DNA of 38,106 nt from Thermovenabulum sp049701175 (GCF_049701175.1 NZ_JBNATW010000024.1:1-38106); one strand, 5' to 3'. Shown: positions 1 through 7,274, numbered from the stretch's first letter. Notes: generated by a model not told the origin, from the sequence alone. Numbers and translations are program-made.

Positions 1-55
1 TTTTCTCAGAATATATCTACCTATGTTTAGGTGACATTTTCATAGAATATTGACA
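1..55. mobile_element. Possible end of an insertion sequence (tentative)
   Basis: Two imperfect direct repeats are visible, TTTTCTCAGAATATA at 1-15 and TTTTCATAGAATATT at 37-51, the second preceded by GGTGACA. Repeated TGACATTTTC-type blocks remind me of the multiple terminal repeats of IS21-family elements. No transposase lies in the window, so any element would extend off the left edge. The family is recalled, not matched by search. Confidence 0.25.
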
Positions 56-127
56 AACAAAATTAGCTAAAAAATAATAATTTTATCAGCGGAATTTTTG
101 GCACTATCAATTTTTTTCTCTAAAAAA

Positions 128-156
128 TTGTCGGTAAATTTTATAAATGGTAAAAT
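128..156 (+). promoter_or_regulatory. Promoter of the first MNT/HEPN operon
   Basis: TTGTCG (128-133) and TAAAAT (151-156) are separated by 17 bases, with TGG just before the -10 box. The design recurs upstream of the lone MNT gene at 964-992. The stretch 56-127 is AT-rich and shows nothing else. Confidence 0.6.
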
Positions 157-205
157 TATACTAAGCGGTATATATTTTATAATCAAAACGAAATGAGGTA
201 TAAAT

Positions 206-532
206 ATGATTTATACTGAAGAAATAGATAAAATAAAAAAGCAAATAATGGAGAAATTTAAACCGGTAGATATTTTTCTTTTTGGGTCATATGCTAAGGG
301 ATTGATAACCAAAAAAAGCGATATAGATATATGCGTAATAATGGATATAAAAAAAGAAGAAAAAAGAGAAATGGCAAGAAGGATACTTATTGAGGTGGAA
401 TGTGAAAGTGATTTAGATGTAGTTGTTTATACCTTGGAAGAGTGGGAGAAATATAAGGATGACCCTTCCACTTTTGCAAATTTGATAAAAAGGACGGGAG
501 TGAGCATAATTGATAGATACGATAAAGTATAA
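206..532 (+). CDS. MNT-type nucleotidyltransferase, putative antitoxin
   Basis: A 108-residue minimal nucleotidyltransferase of the polymerase-beta fold. The signature GSYAKG followed by SDIDICV (roughly residues 27-43) carries the Gly-Ser and the first two metal-binding Asp residues, and DLDVVV further on supplies the third. In the MNT/HEPN systems studied, such proteins neutralise the partner HEPN protein by adding AMP to it; that role is inferred here from the neighbour. ATG start with GAGGT about 8 bases upstream. Its 3' end overlaps the HEPN gene by 23 bases, so the two are probably translationally coupled. Confidence 0.8.
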   Translation: MIYTEEIDKIKKQIMEKFKPVDIFLFGSYAKGLITKKSDIDICVIMDIKKEEKREMARRILIEVECESDLDVVVYTLEEWEKYKDDPSTFANLIKRTGVSIIDRYDKV

Positions 533-905
533 AGAATGGTTAGATATGGCAAAACGGGATATTAAAGCGGCCAAAATTTTATACGAATATGAAGGGGATA
601 AAGGGATTATATGCTTTCACTGTCAGCAAGCAGTGGAAAAGTATTTAAAGGGTTATTTAATTTACAAAACGGGGATGCTTAATGAAGGGCATAGTTTGAC
701 AAAACTTTGTAAGAAAGCAAGTCAATTTGATGATAGATTCAAAAGTATAATTAAGGACTGTGCTTTTTTAAATCAATTTTATATTGAAACCAGGTATCCT
801 GCGGAAGATCCGCTTATAGTTGAAGAGGAAGACGTTGAAGAAAGCATGCAAATTGCAGAGAGAATTATTAAATTAATTGATTCAATAATTGAAGAAAAAA
901 GTTAA
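510..905 (+). CDS. HEPN-domain protein, putative toxin
   Basis: A 131-residue helical HEPN protein. The family pattern is visible in CHCQQAVEKYLKGYL near residue 40, GHSLTKL after it, and ETRYPAE near residue 95. I see no clear R-x(4-6)-H ribonuclease motif, so RNase activity should not be assumed. The TTG start at 510 is chosen because GGGAG sits about 9 bases upstream and the reading joins the overlapping MNT gene; an in-frame ATG at 546 is the alternative. As the partner of the MNT gene it fits a type VII-like toxin-antitoxin pair, though these modules can have other roles. Confidence 0.75.
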   Translation: MIDTIKYKEWLDMAKRDIKAAKILYEYEGDKGIICFHCQQAVEKYLKGYLIYKTGMLNEGHSLTKLCKKASQFDDRFKSIIKDCAFLNQFYIETRYPAEDPLIVEEEDVEESMQIAERIIKLIDSIIEEKS

Positions 906-926
906 TCGAAACTATGCATTCCTTCT

Positions 927-940
927 AATGACGGGTCATT
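927..940. repeat. Short perfect dyad after the HEPN gene
   Basis: AATGAC-GG-GTCATT forms a perfect 6-bp inverted repeat. It has no T-run, so it is not a convincing terminator; it could be an operator upstream of the promoter at 964. Confidence 0.3.
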
Positions 941-963
941 CTTTAAGGTCGAAAAAAACATAA

Positions 964-992
964 TTGATAGTAATTTTTATAAATGGTAAAAT
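964..992 (+). promoter_or_regulatory. Promoter of the lone MNT gene
   Basis: TTGATA (964-969), 17-base spacer, TAAAAT (987-992). The spacer end and -10 region, ATAAATGGTAAAAT, are identical to the promoter at 128-156, suggesting a shared origin or regulator. Confidence 0.6.
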
Positions 993-1036
993 GATCATGA
1001 ATGGGCATGTTTTGCAGAGTGAGGAGGCCATAAAAT

Positions 1037-1396
1037 ATGCCTGTGAGATCATTGAATTCGTCCGTGCTCAAATGGCCCGATGACAAAAGTGTAATTCTTT
1101 CATTGAAGGAATGGGTAGAAGGAATTACAAAAAAGCAACAAAATATTGTTAGAATCGGATATTTTGGCTCGTATGCCCGAGGTGATTGGGGAGTTGGAAG
1201 CGACCTTGATATAATAGTAATTATAGATAGTTCGGAAACTCCTTTTCATGAACGCTCTGTAAAATGGGATGTAAGTAAAATACCCGTTCCGGTTGATTTA
1301 TTGGTTTATACGATGGATGAATTCGAAAGGATGAAAAAAAGTAATTCTAAATTTTATAAAGTAGTCGATAAAGAAGTAATATGGGTGTATCCCTAA
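1037..1396 (+). CDS. MNT-type nucleotidyltransferase without a HEPN partner
   Basis: A 119-residue minimal nucleotidyltransferase. GSYARG plus SDLDIIVI (around residues 44-60) and a later PVDLLVY give the GS and three-Asp set. ATG start with GAGGAGG 9 bases upstream. Its N-terminus is longer than that of the 206-532 gene and begins with a region I do not recognise. It stands alone between its own promoter and a terminator, with no HEPN frame next to it. It may be an orphan antitoxin, an antitoxin acting on the upstream HEPN protein, or an unrelated nucleotidyltransferase. Confidence 0.75.
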   Translation: MPVRSLNSSVLKWPDDKSVILSLKEWVEGITKKQQNIVRIGYFGSYARGDWGVGSDLDIIVIIDSSETPFHERSVKWDVSKIPVPVDLLVYTMDEFERMKKSNSKFYKVVDKEVIWVYP

Positions 1397-1402
1397 GTTT
1401 TT

Positions 1403-1425
1403 AGCCCGCTTTTTTGCGGGCTTTT
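1403..1425 (+). terminator. Rho-independent terminator of the lone MNT gene
   Basis: AGCCCGC (1403-1409) pairs perfectly with GCGGGCT (1416-1422) around a six-T loop, followed by a short T-run. It touches the 3' end of the converging ATPase gene. Confidence 0.75.
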
Positions 1426-3073
1426 AAACTATCTTACACCTGCATCTTTTTCCCTTTAAAGCAATACCGGCTTTAACGATATTGCTAACCCTTTCCTTTA
1501 AATCTACCTCGTATCTTTTTTCTTCAATCTGCTCCAAGGCTTTTAAAGCTGTTTTTTCTAAATCCTCATCATCGGCTACTTTGAATTCCATAATAACTGC
1601 TCGGGGGATTTTTTTGTCAATTACCACCACATCATATCGCCCAAATCCGCTTTCCTTTTCGGATTTTACTTCAAACCTGTCGCCAAGGACACTTAGCATC
1701 CCGAGGACAAAAGCCTGATACACCCTTTCCGCTTCATTTCCTAACATGTGATAGCTTAAAACTTTTATGAGAATTTCGTTAAACTCTTTTTCAAAGGCTT
1801 TTTCATCTTGGGAAAAAAGGTGTTCAATAAGCCTTTCAACGCTGTTAGGCTCAAGATTCATGCTTTTTAGCCATGTTTCAAATATATCAACGTATAATTC
1901 CTTTAACTCCCTGTTCGGTATTAAAAGTTTACAATAGGCCTTTAATCCTTTTATAGACTTTTCCTGTGCGGTAAGATATCCCGCAAATAGGAATAAGCTC
2001 CATATAGCCTCTTTGTCGTAAGTTATATCCCTTAAGGCTGTAGAGATTTTTATATCCTTTTCTATGACTTCTCCGGATATAAGTTTTGATATCTGTTCTT
2101 TTATATCCGTACTACTTTTTACAATAAGGTTTCTTATCAAATCGTTGCTGGAAGTGTTTACCCAAAAAGCCTGGGGTTGTTTAAGAGAAATGTAGTTTAT
2201 AACACTCCAAGGGTTGTATATGCCGTCGGTATTTCCGAATTTGTATCCGTTATACCATTCCTTTATTTCTTCATATCTATCCAGCATGTTAAAGTCTGAG
2301 AGCATTTTCTTTACTTCATCGTCGGTAAAGCCGAAGTAGGAGGAATAAAAGTCGTCGAGGACTGTGTATACTACGAGGTTGTTTAGTCCTGAGAAGATGT
2401 CCTCCTTTGCGACCCTGTAGACACCTGTTAAGAGCCCTTTGAATAAAGATGTGTTTCCTTTGAGGGCAGCGGTGAGCATACCCCGCATGAAGTCAACTGC
2501 TTTTTCGTAGTATCCATTTACATATCCGCTTTCTATGGGAACGTCGTATTCGTCAATGAGGAGGATTACTTTGCTTTGAAAATGGATTTCTAAGTAATAC
2601 GATAGATTAGAAAGACTTTCCCGGTAGTCCGCAGGTTCTGCTTCTTTTTGCAGTATTTTTAAAAAATATTTTTTGTGATGGTCTTTTAGCTTTTCTGATT
2701 CTAAAAGGTAGCTAAATTTATCATACTCTTTTGATATAGCACTTTTTAAAACTTCGAAAGTATCTTCCCAGGAATTTGCTTTTGCATCTTTAAATGTTAT
2801 ATGTATTACCGGGTATTTATTCATATGCTTTGAAGCGATGGGGTCATTGTATATCTTCATGCCTTTGAAAAGGTAGGAATAGTCTTTCTCGTTGGAAAAG
2901 AAGTATTTTATCATGGAAAAGTTGAGGCTTTTTCCGAATCTTCTGGGGCGGGTAATTAGGATTGCGTTTGCGCCGTCAAGGAGCAGGTCTTTAATGAGCC
3001 CGGTTTTATCGACGTAGTAGTAATTTCCCTCGATTATGGTTTTAAAATCATCTATACCTGAAGGTAAAAGCAA
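1424..3073 (-). CDS. AAA-ATPase_9 / PD-(D/E)XK nuclease-like protein
   Basis: A 549-residue protein of the multicopy AAA-ATPase plus DUF1703 family common in Clostridia and Bacteroidetes. The family N-terminus (YYVDKTGLIKDLL) leads to a Walker A-like RPRRFGKS at residues 42-49; Walker B is VILLIDEYD ending near residue 177. The C-terminal nuclease-like core shows GRYDVVV and MEFKVA around residues 477-500, the D and E-x-K of PD-(D/E)XK folds. The cellular role is unknown; mobile-element or defence functions have been suggested for the family. TTG start with AAGGGG 7 bases upstream. A deleted second copy is present at 5367-5459. Confidence 0.8.
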   Translation of the reverse strand: MLLPSGIDDFKTIIEGNYYYVDKTGLIKDLLLDGANAILITRPRRFGKSLNFSMIKYFFSNEKDYSYLFKGMKIYNDPIASKHMNKYPVIHITFKDAKANSWEDTFEVLKSAISKEYDKFSYLLESEKLKDHHKKYFLKILQKEAEPADYRESLSNLSYYLEIHFQSKVILLIDEYDVPIESGYVNGYYEKAVDFMRGMLTAALKGNTSLFKGLLTGVYRVAKEDIFSGLNNLVVYTVLDDFYSSYFGFTDDEVKKMLSDFNMLDRYEEIKEWYNGYKFGNTDGIYNPWSVINYISLKQPQAFWVNTSSNDLIRNLIVKSSTDIKEQISKLISGEVIEKDIKISTALRDITYDKEAIWSLFLFAGYLTAQEKSIKGLKAYCKLLIPNRELKELYVDIFETWLKSMNLEPNSVERLIEHLFSQDEKAFEKEFNEILIKVLSYHMLGNEAERVYQAFVLGMLSVLGDRFEVKSEKESGFGRYDVVVIDKKIPRAVIMEFKVADDEDLEKTALKALEQIEEKRYEVDLKERVSNIVKAGIALKGKRCRCKIV

Positions 3074-3124
3074 TTTATCACCCCTTAATGTTTGGTTGAG
3101 ATTATTATATCACAATATTATTCA

Positions 3125-4438
3125 TCACTTTATATCTTCTAATGTAAAAAGATAGATATTTTTATTTTCTTTAGCATATTCTATAAACTCCTTTGAAAAT
3201 CCGCTCTTTGAAAAAAGGGAATAATGAATTTTATAGTTTTCATTATTTTTCCCATTTATTTTGACCTTTTTTGCTTTTTCCTTTAGTTTAAAAAATAATT
3301 CTAAGCTTAGCGGGTTGTTGTTGAACTTGCATTCCCCAAAAAGACAAATTTTTTCTTCAGGATTAATACCTACGATGTCTATTTCTTCGTCGCTATCCCA
3401 CCATTTACCTATTTTTGGGAGTATAAAAGGAAATTTAAAAAGTAAAAACTGCCGGCAGATATCTTTAAAAGCAAAGGATACGTGGTTTTCAAAAAACCTT
3501 TCTTGAATTTTTTTTAATACATAATCTACCTTTTCTATTTCCAAGTAAGATTTATAGGGGAATACGAATTTAAACCAGAAATTAAGAAAATTATCCTTAA
3601 TAAAATATAAACCTTTTTTGCTTTTTTCCGGATTTTCTTCCGTTATCGGGACAACCCTTTCGAGAATATCTAATTTTTGCAGGGTATCTAAATATTTTGT
3701 GATGTTTAATATAGAAAAATAGGTGATATTCTTTTCCACCTCTTTTTCGAGCAAAAATTCAGCTTCTTCGTAAAGAAAACTTCCTTTTTTCAGGACGTTT
3801 TCTGAGATTGCACTAAATAAATCTAAGTTTTTGAAATCAAACATTTCTATATATTTGGGTACACCGCCGGTAATACTGTATAAAAGGATATTTTTTTCGT
3901 TATCTTCTTCATTGTATAATAATTTGGCTTCAAAAAAGTTAAGGGGGCTTAATTTTATTTGAGCAGTTCTACGTCCAAACAGTGGGCTGCTGTAGGAAAG
4001 GGTTAAGTTTTCCATCATGCTGACATAGGAACCGCAGAGGATGAGCATGATGTTTTTTTTATTTAATATCTCGTCCCATATTTTTTGGAAAATACTCGGT
4101 ATGGCTTTGTTTGTAAATGCAAGGTACTGGAATTCATCGATGACGATTACCAATTTTTCTTTTGTTTCGGGAATCAATTGAAAAATTTTTTCCCAGCTTT
4201 TTAAAAATACTTCTTTAAAAAGTTCTAAATTAAAATATGCGGTTATCTCTCTTTGAAAGTTTTTCATATTTTCTTCTTCTATTTCTTCAGTTGCAAGAAA
4301 GTAAACAGCGGGTTTATTTTTTATAAACTCTTTTATCAGCGAAGTTTTTCCCACTCTTCTTCGGCCGTATAATATTACAAAAGAAGGATATTTCGCCATA
4401 AAATAAAATGAGTAAATAGTTTCAATATGGAGTTTCAT
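3125..4438 (-). CDS. Archaeal-type ATPase with DUF234-like nuclease domain, 5' end apparently truncated
   Basis: Counting from ATG 4438, 437 residues. Walker A is YGRRRVGKTS at residues 24-33; Walker B is VIVIDEFQYL. The C-terminus ends with DIVGINPEEK and GECKF, resembling the PD-(D/E)XK-like DUF234 domain. This fits the ATPase_2 (PF01637) family of unknown role. Family members normally open with an F-x-x-R-E-x-E-L segment about 25 residues before the P-loop; here that segment is missing. No start codon (4438, 4396 or 4531) has a Shine-Dalgarno site. The DNA just upstream has a different base composition, so the first codons were probably lost at a junction near 4440. It may be a pseudogene. 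Confidence 0.65.
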   Translation of the reverse strand: MKLHIETIYSFYFMAKYPSFVILYGRRRVGKTSLIKEFIKNKPAVYFLATEEIEEENMKNFQREITAYFNLELFKEVFLKSWEKIFQLIPETKEKLVIVIDEFQYLAFTNKAIPSIFQKIWDEILNKKNIMLILCGSYVSMMENLTLSYSSPLFGRRTAQIKLSPLNFFEAKLLYNEEDNEKNILLYSITGGVPKYIEMFDFKNLDLFSAISENVLKKGSFLYEEAEFLLEKEVEKNITYFSILNITKYLDTLQKLDILERVVPITEENPEKSKKGLYFIKDNFLNFWFKFVFPYKSYLEIEKVDYVLKKIQERFFENHVSFAFKDICRQFLLFKFPFILPKIGKWWDSDEEIDIVGINPEEKICLFGECKFNNNPLSLELFFKLKEKAKKVKINGKNNENYKIHYSLFSKSGFSKEFIEYAKENKNIYLFTLEDIK

Positions 4439-4512
4439 TATATTGACTTTCAAGAAAGTTTTTGTGTAAGTGGTCCGTACCTTATGCAGTATAAACGTTT
4501 GCGTCACAGAAG

Positions 4513-4689
4513 ATGGAGGAATTTTGGACATGGGCGGGAATTGTTGGATGGACTACGACGATTGGAGGGGCCATTCAGGCGTTTTTGGGACTTTCAAAAT
4601 TGGTTTATACCGTTGGGCTCCTCGAAGGGGCAGGGGCGGAGACCACCACCCAGTGCCCTACTTTTTACTTTCTCAGCATCCCCAAGTAG
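4513..4689 (+). CDS. Small hydrophobic protein (58 aa), unrecognised
   Basis: ATG at 4513 to TAG at 4687-4689 encodes a 58-residue peptide. It begins MEEFWTWAGIVGWTTTIGGA and continues through a hydrophobic stretch to a polar tail ending FLSIPK. One or two membrane-spanning segments fit residues 5-42. It is followed six bases later by a good terminator on the same strand, the main reason to take it seriously. The Shine-Dalgarno site is poor and I do not recognise a family. Two longer overlapping frames here are rich in Arg, Pro and Trp and look spurious. Confidence 0.35.
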   Translation: MEEFWTWAGIVGWTTTIGGAIQAFLGLSKLVYTVGLLEGAGAETTTQCPTFYFLSIPK

Positions 4690-4695
4690 CTCATT

Positions 4696-4718
4696 ACGCC
4701 GTCTCTGGCGTTTTTTTT
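4696..4718 (+). terminator. Rho-independent terminator after the 58-aa frame
   Basis: ACGCC (4696-4700) pairs with GGCGT (4707-4711) across a GTCTCT loop, followed by a run of T to 4718. Confidence 0.65.
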
Positions 4719-4768
4719 ACAGTCTTCACCAGTTCCTTAGCTGCTTTTATGGAACTGAACTTCAAACG

Positions 4769-5296
4769 CTACTTTCCGGAAAAATTTAGCGGATTGCCCG
4801 TAAGTCTGGAAACAATATAAACAAGTAACGGGTAAATTACGACGATTAAAATCCTTCGCACCGTCTGGATTACCACCACGGCCGGGTGGTTAACATCGTA
4901 GGACTCGGAAAGCACTATCATCTCCTGCATACCTCCGGGTACACTGCCGAAGAGCGAGGTATAAAGGTCGGTGCCGGTGACTCTGCTTACCACAAATCCA
5001 GTGATAACGCCGAATACGGCCAGCATAACCACTACCATAAGGGAAGGAATTAAATAGTTTTTAAGTTCCGACACCAGCTGCCTCGTGATCGAGAGCCCCA
5101 AAACCCCTCCCACGGTTATCTGGGCCAGGGTATTGAAGTACTCTGGAATCTCGGGCTTTGCACCGAGTAGATTTGCCGCTCCGACGAAAACCATGGCACC
5201 AATGAGACTTCCTGCCGGTAATCTCAGCTCCTTGCCTATAAAGCCTCCCACGATGGCAAGTATCATTGTTAATGTGACTTTATACAATGTCGTCAC
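4769..5296 (-). CDS. AbrB-family membrane protein, half-length
   Basis: A 175-residue membrane protein with five to six hydrophobic segments. The family hallmarks are LPAGSLIGAM near residue 27 and GSVPGGMQEMIVL near residue 118. The PF05145 AbrB membrane family usually has a duplicated unit of about 350 residues; half-length proteins often occur as adjacent pairs, but no partner is seen here. E. coli AbrB is a poorly understood inner-membrane protein and should not be confused with the Bacillus AbrB DNA-binding protein. The 5296 GTG lies too close to the GAGGAAGG site; the in-frame TTG at 5287 is 8 bases from it and may be the true start. GC content is higher than in the gene to its left. 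Confidence 0.7.
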   Translation of the reverse strand: MTTLYKVTLTMILAIVGGFIGKELRLPAGSLIGAMVFVGAANLLGAKPEIPEYFNTLAQITVGGVLGLSITRQLVSELKNYLIPSLMVVVMLAVFGVITGFVVSRVTGTDLYTSLFGSVPGGMQEMIVLSESYDVNHPAVVVIQTVRRILIVVIYPLLVYIVSRLTGNPLNFSGK

Positions 5297-5366
5297 CTTC
5301 CTCTTTTCATGTTACAGGTTAATAAATCCGGCCAAAGTAGTTTATTCAGGTTTGTTTTATGATTTT

Positions 5367-5459
5367 GATGGGGTCATTGTATATCTTCATGCCTTTGAAA
5401 AGGTAGGAATAGTCTTTTTATCACCCCTTAATATTTGGTTGAGATTATTATATCACAAT
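5367..5459 (-). pseudogene. Deletion scar of a second AAA-ATPase_9 gene
   Basis: Bases 5367-5417 are identical to 2837-2887 inside the ATPase gene (its codons 63-79). Bases 5417-5459 match 3074-3116, the leader and Shine-Dalgarno of that gene, with one mismatch. The 186 bases in between, including the start codon and P-loop, are missing, with a run of T shared at the junction. The rest of the gene downstream of codon 79 is also absent. This is a remnant of a paralogous copy, not a functional gene. Confidence 0.85.
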
Positions 5460-5675
5460 TCTTGATTGGTGGGTTTTATTTTGCTAAGATTGTCGGTAAA
5501 TTTTATAAAAATAATTTTATAACCCTGATAAGAACATCATATTAATTTAATAAAATTCAAATAATACAGCAAATAGAATAAAATATGCAATAAATTGTAG
5601 CACAAATATAATAAAAATGATATAATATATACGTCATTATGAATACAATATGCGCAATATAAGGAGGTTTTTTAA
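5460..5675. promoter_or_regulatory. AT-rich leader of the GAPDH gene with an extended -10 promoter
   Basis: TGA followed by TATAAT (5621-5626) forms an extended -10 box; no good -35 is spaced correctly. Bases 5489-5509 repeat 127-147 exactly (21 bases, including the TTGTCG of the MNT promoter) but lack the -10 box, so they look like a promoter remnant. AAGGAGG precedes the ATG at 5676. Confidence 0.55.
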
Positions 5676-6716
5676 ATGAAAATAAAAGTTGCAATAAACG
5701 GTTTTGGAAGGATAGGGAAGAATGCTCTAAGAATATGGCTGGAAGGCAGGGCGGAGGATATAGAGGTGGTAGCTATTAACAGCACCAGCGGGCCGAGGCC
5801 TCATGCTCATCTTTTTAAATACGATTCTATATACGGTATTTATCCGGGAAGTGTAGATGCTTCCGACGACGTGCTTTTAGTAGACGGGAAGGCCATTCCC
5901 TTTTTTGCTGAAAAGGATCCAGAAAAACTACCGTGGAAGGAACTTGGGGTAGATGTGGTTATTGAATCAACGGGTAAAATAAAAAAGCGCGAGGATGCGG
6001 AAAAACATTTAAAAGCTGGTGCAAAAAGGGTTATAATAACAGCACCTGCTGAGGATGCAGACAGGACTATAGTAATGGGTGTCAATGAGAGGGATTTTGA
6101 TCCTGAGAAAGATTACATATTGTCTTCTGCTTCCTGCACAACCAATTGCTTGGCACCGGTTGTAAAGGTGCTTGATGAGAATTTGAAAATTATAAACGGG
6201 TCTCTTACAACGGTGCACTCATATACTGCTGACCAAAACTTGGTGGATAAGCCACACAAGGATTTAAGAAGGGCAAGGGCGGCGGCAATGTCGATAATTC
6301 CTACCACTACGGGAGCTGCTAAGGCCATAGGGCTTGTTATTCCTCACCTAAAAGGGAAATTAAACGGGTGTGCCTTTAGAGTACCTACTTCTGCGGTATC
6401 CATAATAGATTTTGTGGCAAATGTAGAAAGGCCGACTACAAAAGAAGAGGTGAACGACTTATTAAAGAAAGCCGCAAAGGAAGAATTAAAAGGCATTCTT
6501 GAGTATACCGAGCAGCCTTTGGTTTCCACCGATTTTATAAAAAATCCACACTCTTCCATAGTCGACGGACTTTCAACAATGGTAATAGACAAAAAGGTAG
6601 TAAAGGTTCTTGCCTGGTATGACAACGAATACGGTTATACCATGAGGGCTTTGGAGCTTGCAGGATATATAGGAAAATTTCTTGTCGAGAGAGAAAATAA
6701 AGAGGCGTTAGTGTAA
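5676..6716 (+). CDS. gap: Glyceraldehyde-3-phosphate dehydrogenase, possibly NADP-preferring
   Basis: 346 residues, full length for type I GAPDH, which interconverts glyceraldehyde 3-phosphate and 1,3-bisphosphoglycerate in the cytoplasm. NGFGRIGK at residues 8-15 is the dinucleotide site, C154 in SASCTTNC is the nucleophile and H181 in TVHSY the base. The residue after AIN, normally the Asp that holds the NAD ribose, is Ser36 (AINSTSGPRPHAHLFKYD). The same loss occurs in anabolic, NADP-accepting GapB-type enzymes. The gene stands alone, without pgk or tpi, between its own promoter and terminator, which also suits a second GAPDH. Cofactor preference is inference. Confidence 0.9.
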   Translation: MKIKVAINGFGRIGKNALRIWLEGRAEDIEVVAINSTSGPRPHAHLFKYDSIYGIYPGSVDASDDVLLVDGKAIPFFAEKDPEKLPWKELGVDVVIESTGKIKKREDAEKHLKAGAKRVIITAPAEDADRTIVMGVNERDFDPEKDYILSSASCTTNCLAPVVKVLDENLKIINGSLTTVHSYTADQNLVDKPHKDLRRARAAAMSIIPTTTGAAKAIGLVIPHLKGKLNGCAFRVPTSAVSIIDFVANVERPTTKEEVNDLLKKAAKEELKGILEYTEQPLVSTDFIKNPHSSIVDGLSTMVIDKKVVKVLAWYDNEYGYTMRALELAGYIGKFLVERENKEALV

Positions 6717-6730
6717 ATAAAAAGATGATT

Positions 6731-6769
6731 GAGTAGGAGGATTTAAATTTTCTCCTACTCTTTTTTTTT
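6731..6769 (+). terminator. Rho-independent terminator of gap
   Basis: GAGTAGGAG (6731-6739) pairs with CTCCTACTC (6752-6760), 12-base loop, followed by nine T. Confidence 0.9.
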
Positions 6770-6885
6770 AAAAATTTACTTGAAAAGTGAGGAAAATAAA
6801 ATATAATTTTTATTAGGCATATATATGTTTAATACATATATATGAAGAAATTCAATTTAAAATAAAGAATAAGGTGGTGAGAAAA

Positions 6886-7272
6886 GTGTGCGGGCATAAT
6901 AGCGATGGAAACAAAAAGAGCTGCCATTGTCCGGGCTTTAAGGTGGAAAGATTCATGCAGCCGTGTCTTCTTTTGCTTTTATACGAAAAGCCGTCGCACG
7001 GCTATGAATTAATGGAGAGGCTTTCGGATTTTGGGTTCAACGAGTGTATAGATCCGGGAGCGATTTACAGGAATTTGAGAAAGATGGAGGAAGAGGGGCT
7101 TATAAAATCCGAATGGGATACACAGGGAAAAGGTCCTGCAAAAAGACTTTACGAATTGACCGAAGAAGGGAAGGAAGCTCTTTACACCTGGGCCGAGCAT
7201 GTCAAAAGGCAGATAAAAAGAATGGAGTATTTTTTGAAGCGGTACGACGAAACTTTCAAGGAAGGTGAGTAA
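6886..7272 (+). CDS. PadR-family regulator with Cys/His-rich N-terminus
   Basis: 128 residues from GTG 6886, chosen because GGTGG (6873-6877) is 8 bases upstream; the GTG at 6874 lies within that site. The winged helix runs from about residue 22 (LLLLLYEKPSHGYELMERL) through GAIYRNLRKMEEEGLI, typical of PadR repressors, and ends with a dimerising helix. The N-terminus has Cys2, His4, Cys13, His14 and Cys15 (MCGHN...SCHCPGF), which suggests metal or redox sensing. It ends two bases before a two-gene permease and probably controls that operon. Ligand unknown. Confidence 0.8.
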   Translation: MCGHNSDGNKKSCHCPGFKVERFMQPCLLLLLYEKPSHGYELMERLSDFGFNECIDPGAIYRNLRKMEEEGLIKSEWDTQGKGPAKRLYELTEEGKEALYTWAEHVKRQIKRMEYFLKRYDETFKEGE

Positions 7273-7274
7273 AT

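Larger units (their letters stand above)
4441..5366. other. Island of higher GC between two ATPase remnants
   Basis: From about 4500 to 5300 the DNA is visibly richer in GC (around half) than the ATPase DNA on its left. It carries a small membrane-protein frame and the AbrB-type gene. Its left edge coincides with the truncated 5' end of the ATPase at 4438, and its right edge lies next to a deletion scar of another ATPase. This suggests foreign or relocated DNA; no repeats or integrase were seen at the edges. Confidence 0.4.

Noticed and set aside
4697..4768. In-frame minus-strand continuation after the AbrB stop (24 codons)
   Set aside because: Short, overlaps the terminator, weak ribosome site; no evidence that it is a second AbrB half.
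4427..4820. Two overlapping plus-strand frames of about 116-120 codons
   Set aside because: Their composition is Arg/Pro/Trp-rich with no family features; the third frame encodes the more plausible 58-residue peptide.
6113..6328. Antisense frames in gap
   Set aside because: Shadows of a strongly coding gene in the high third-position frame; no start signals or families.
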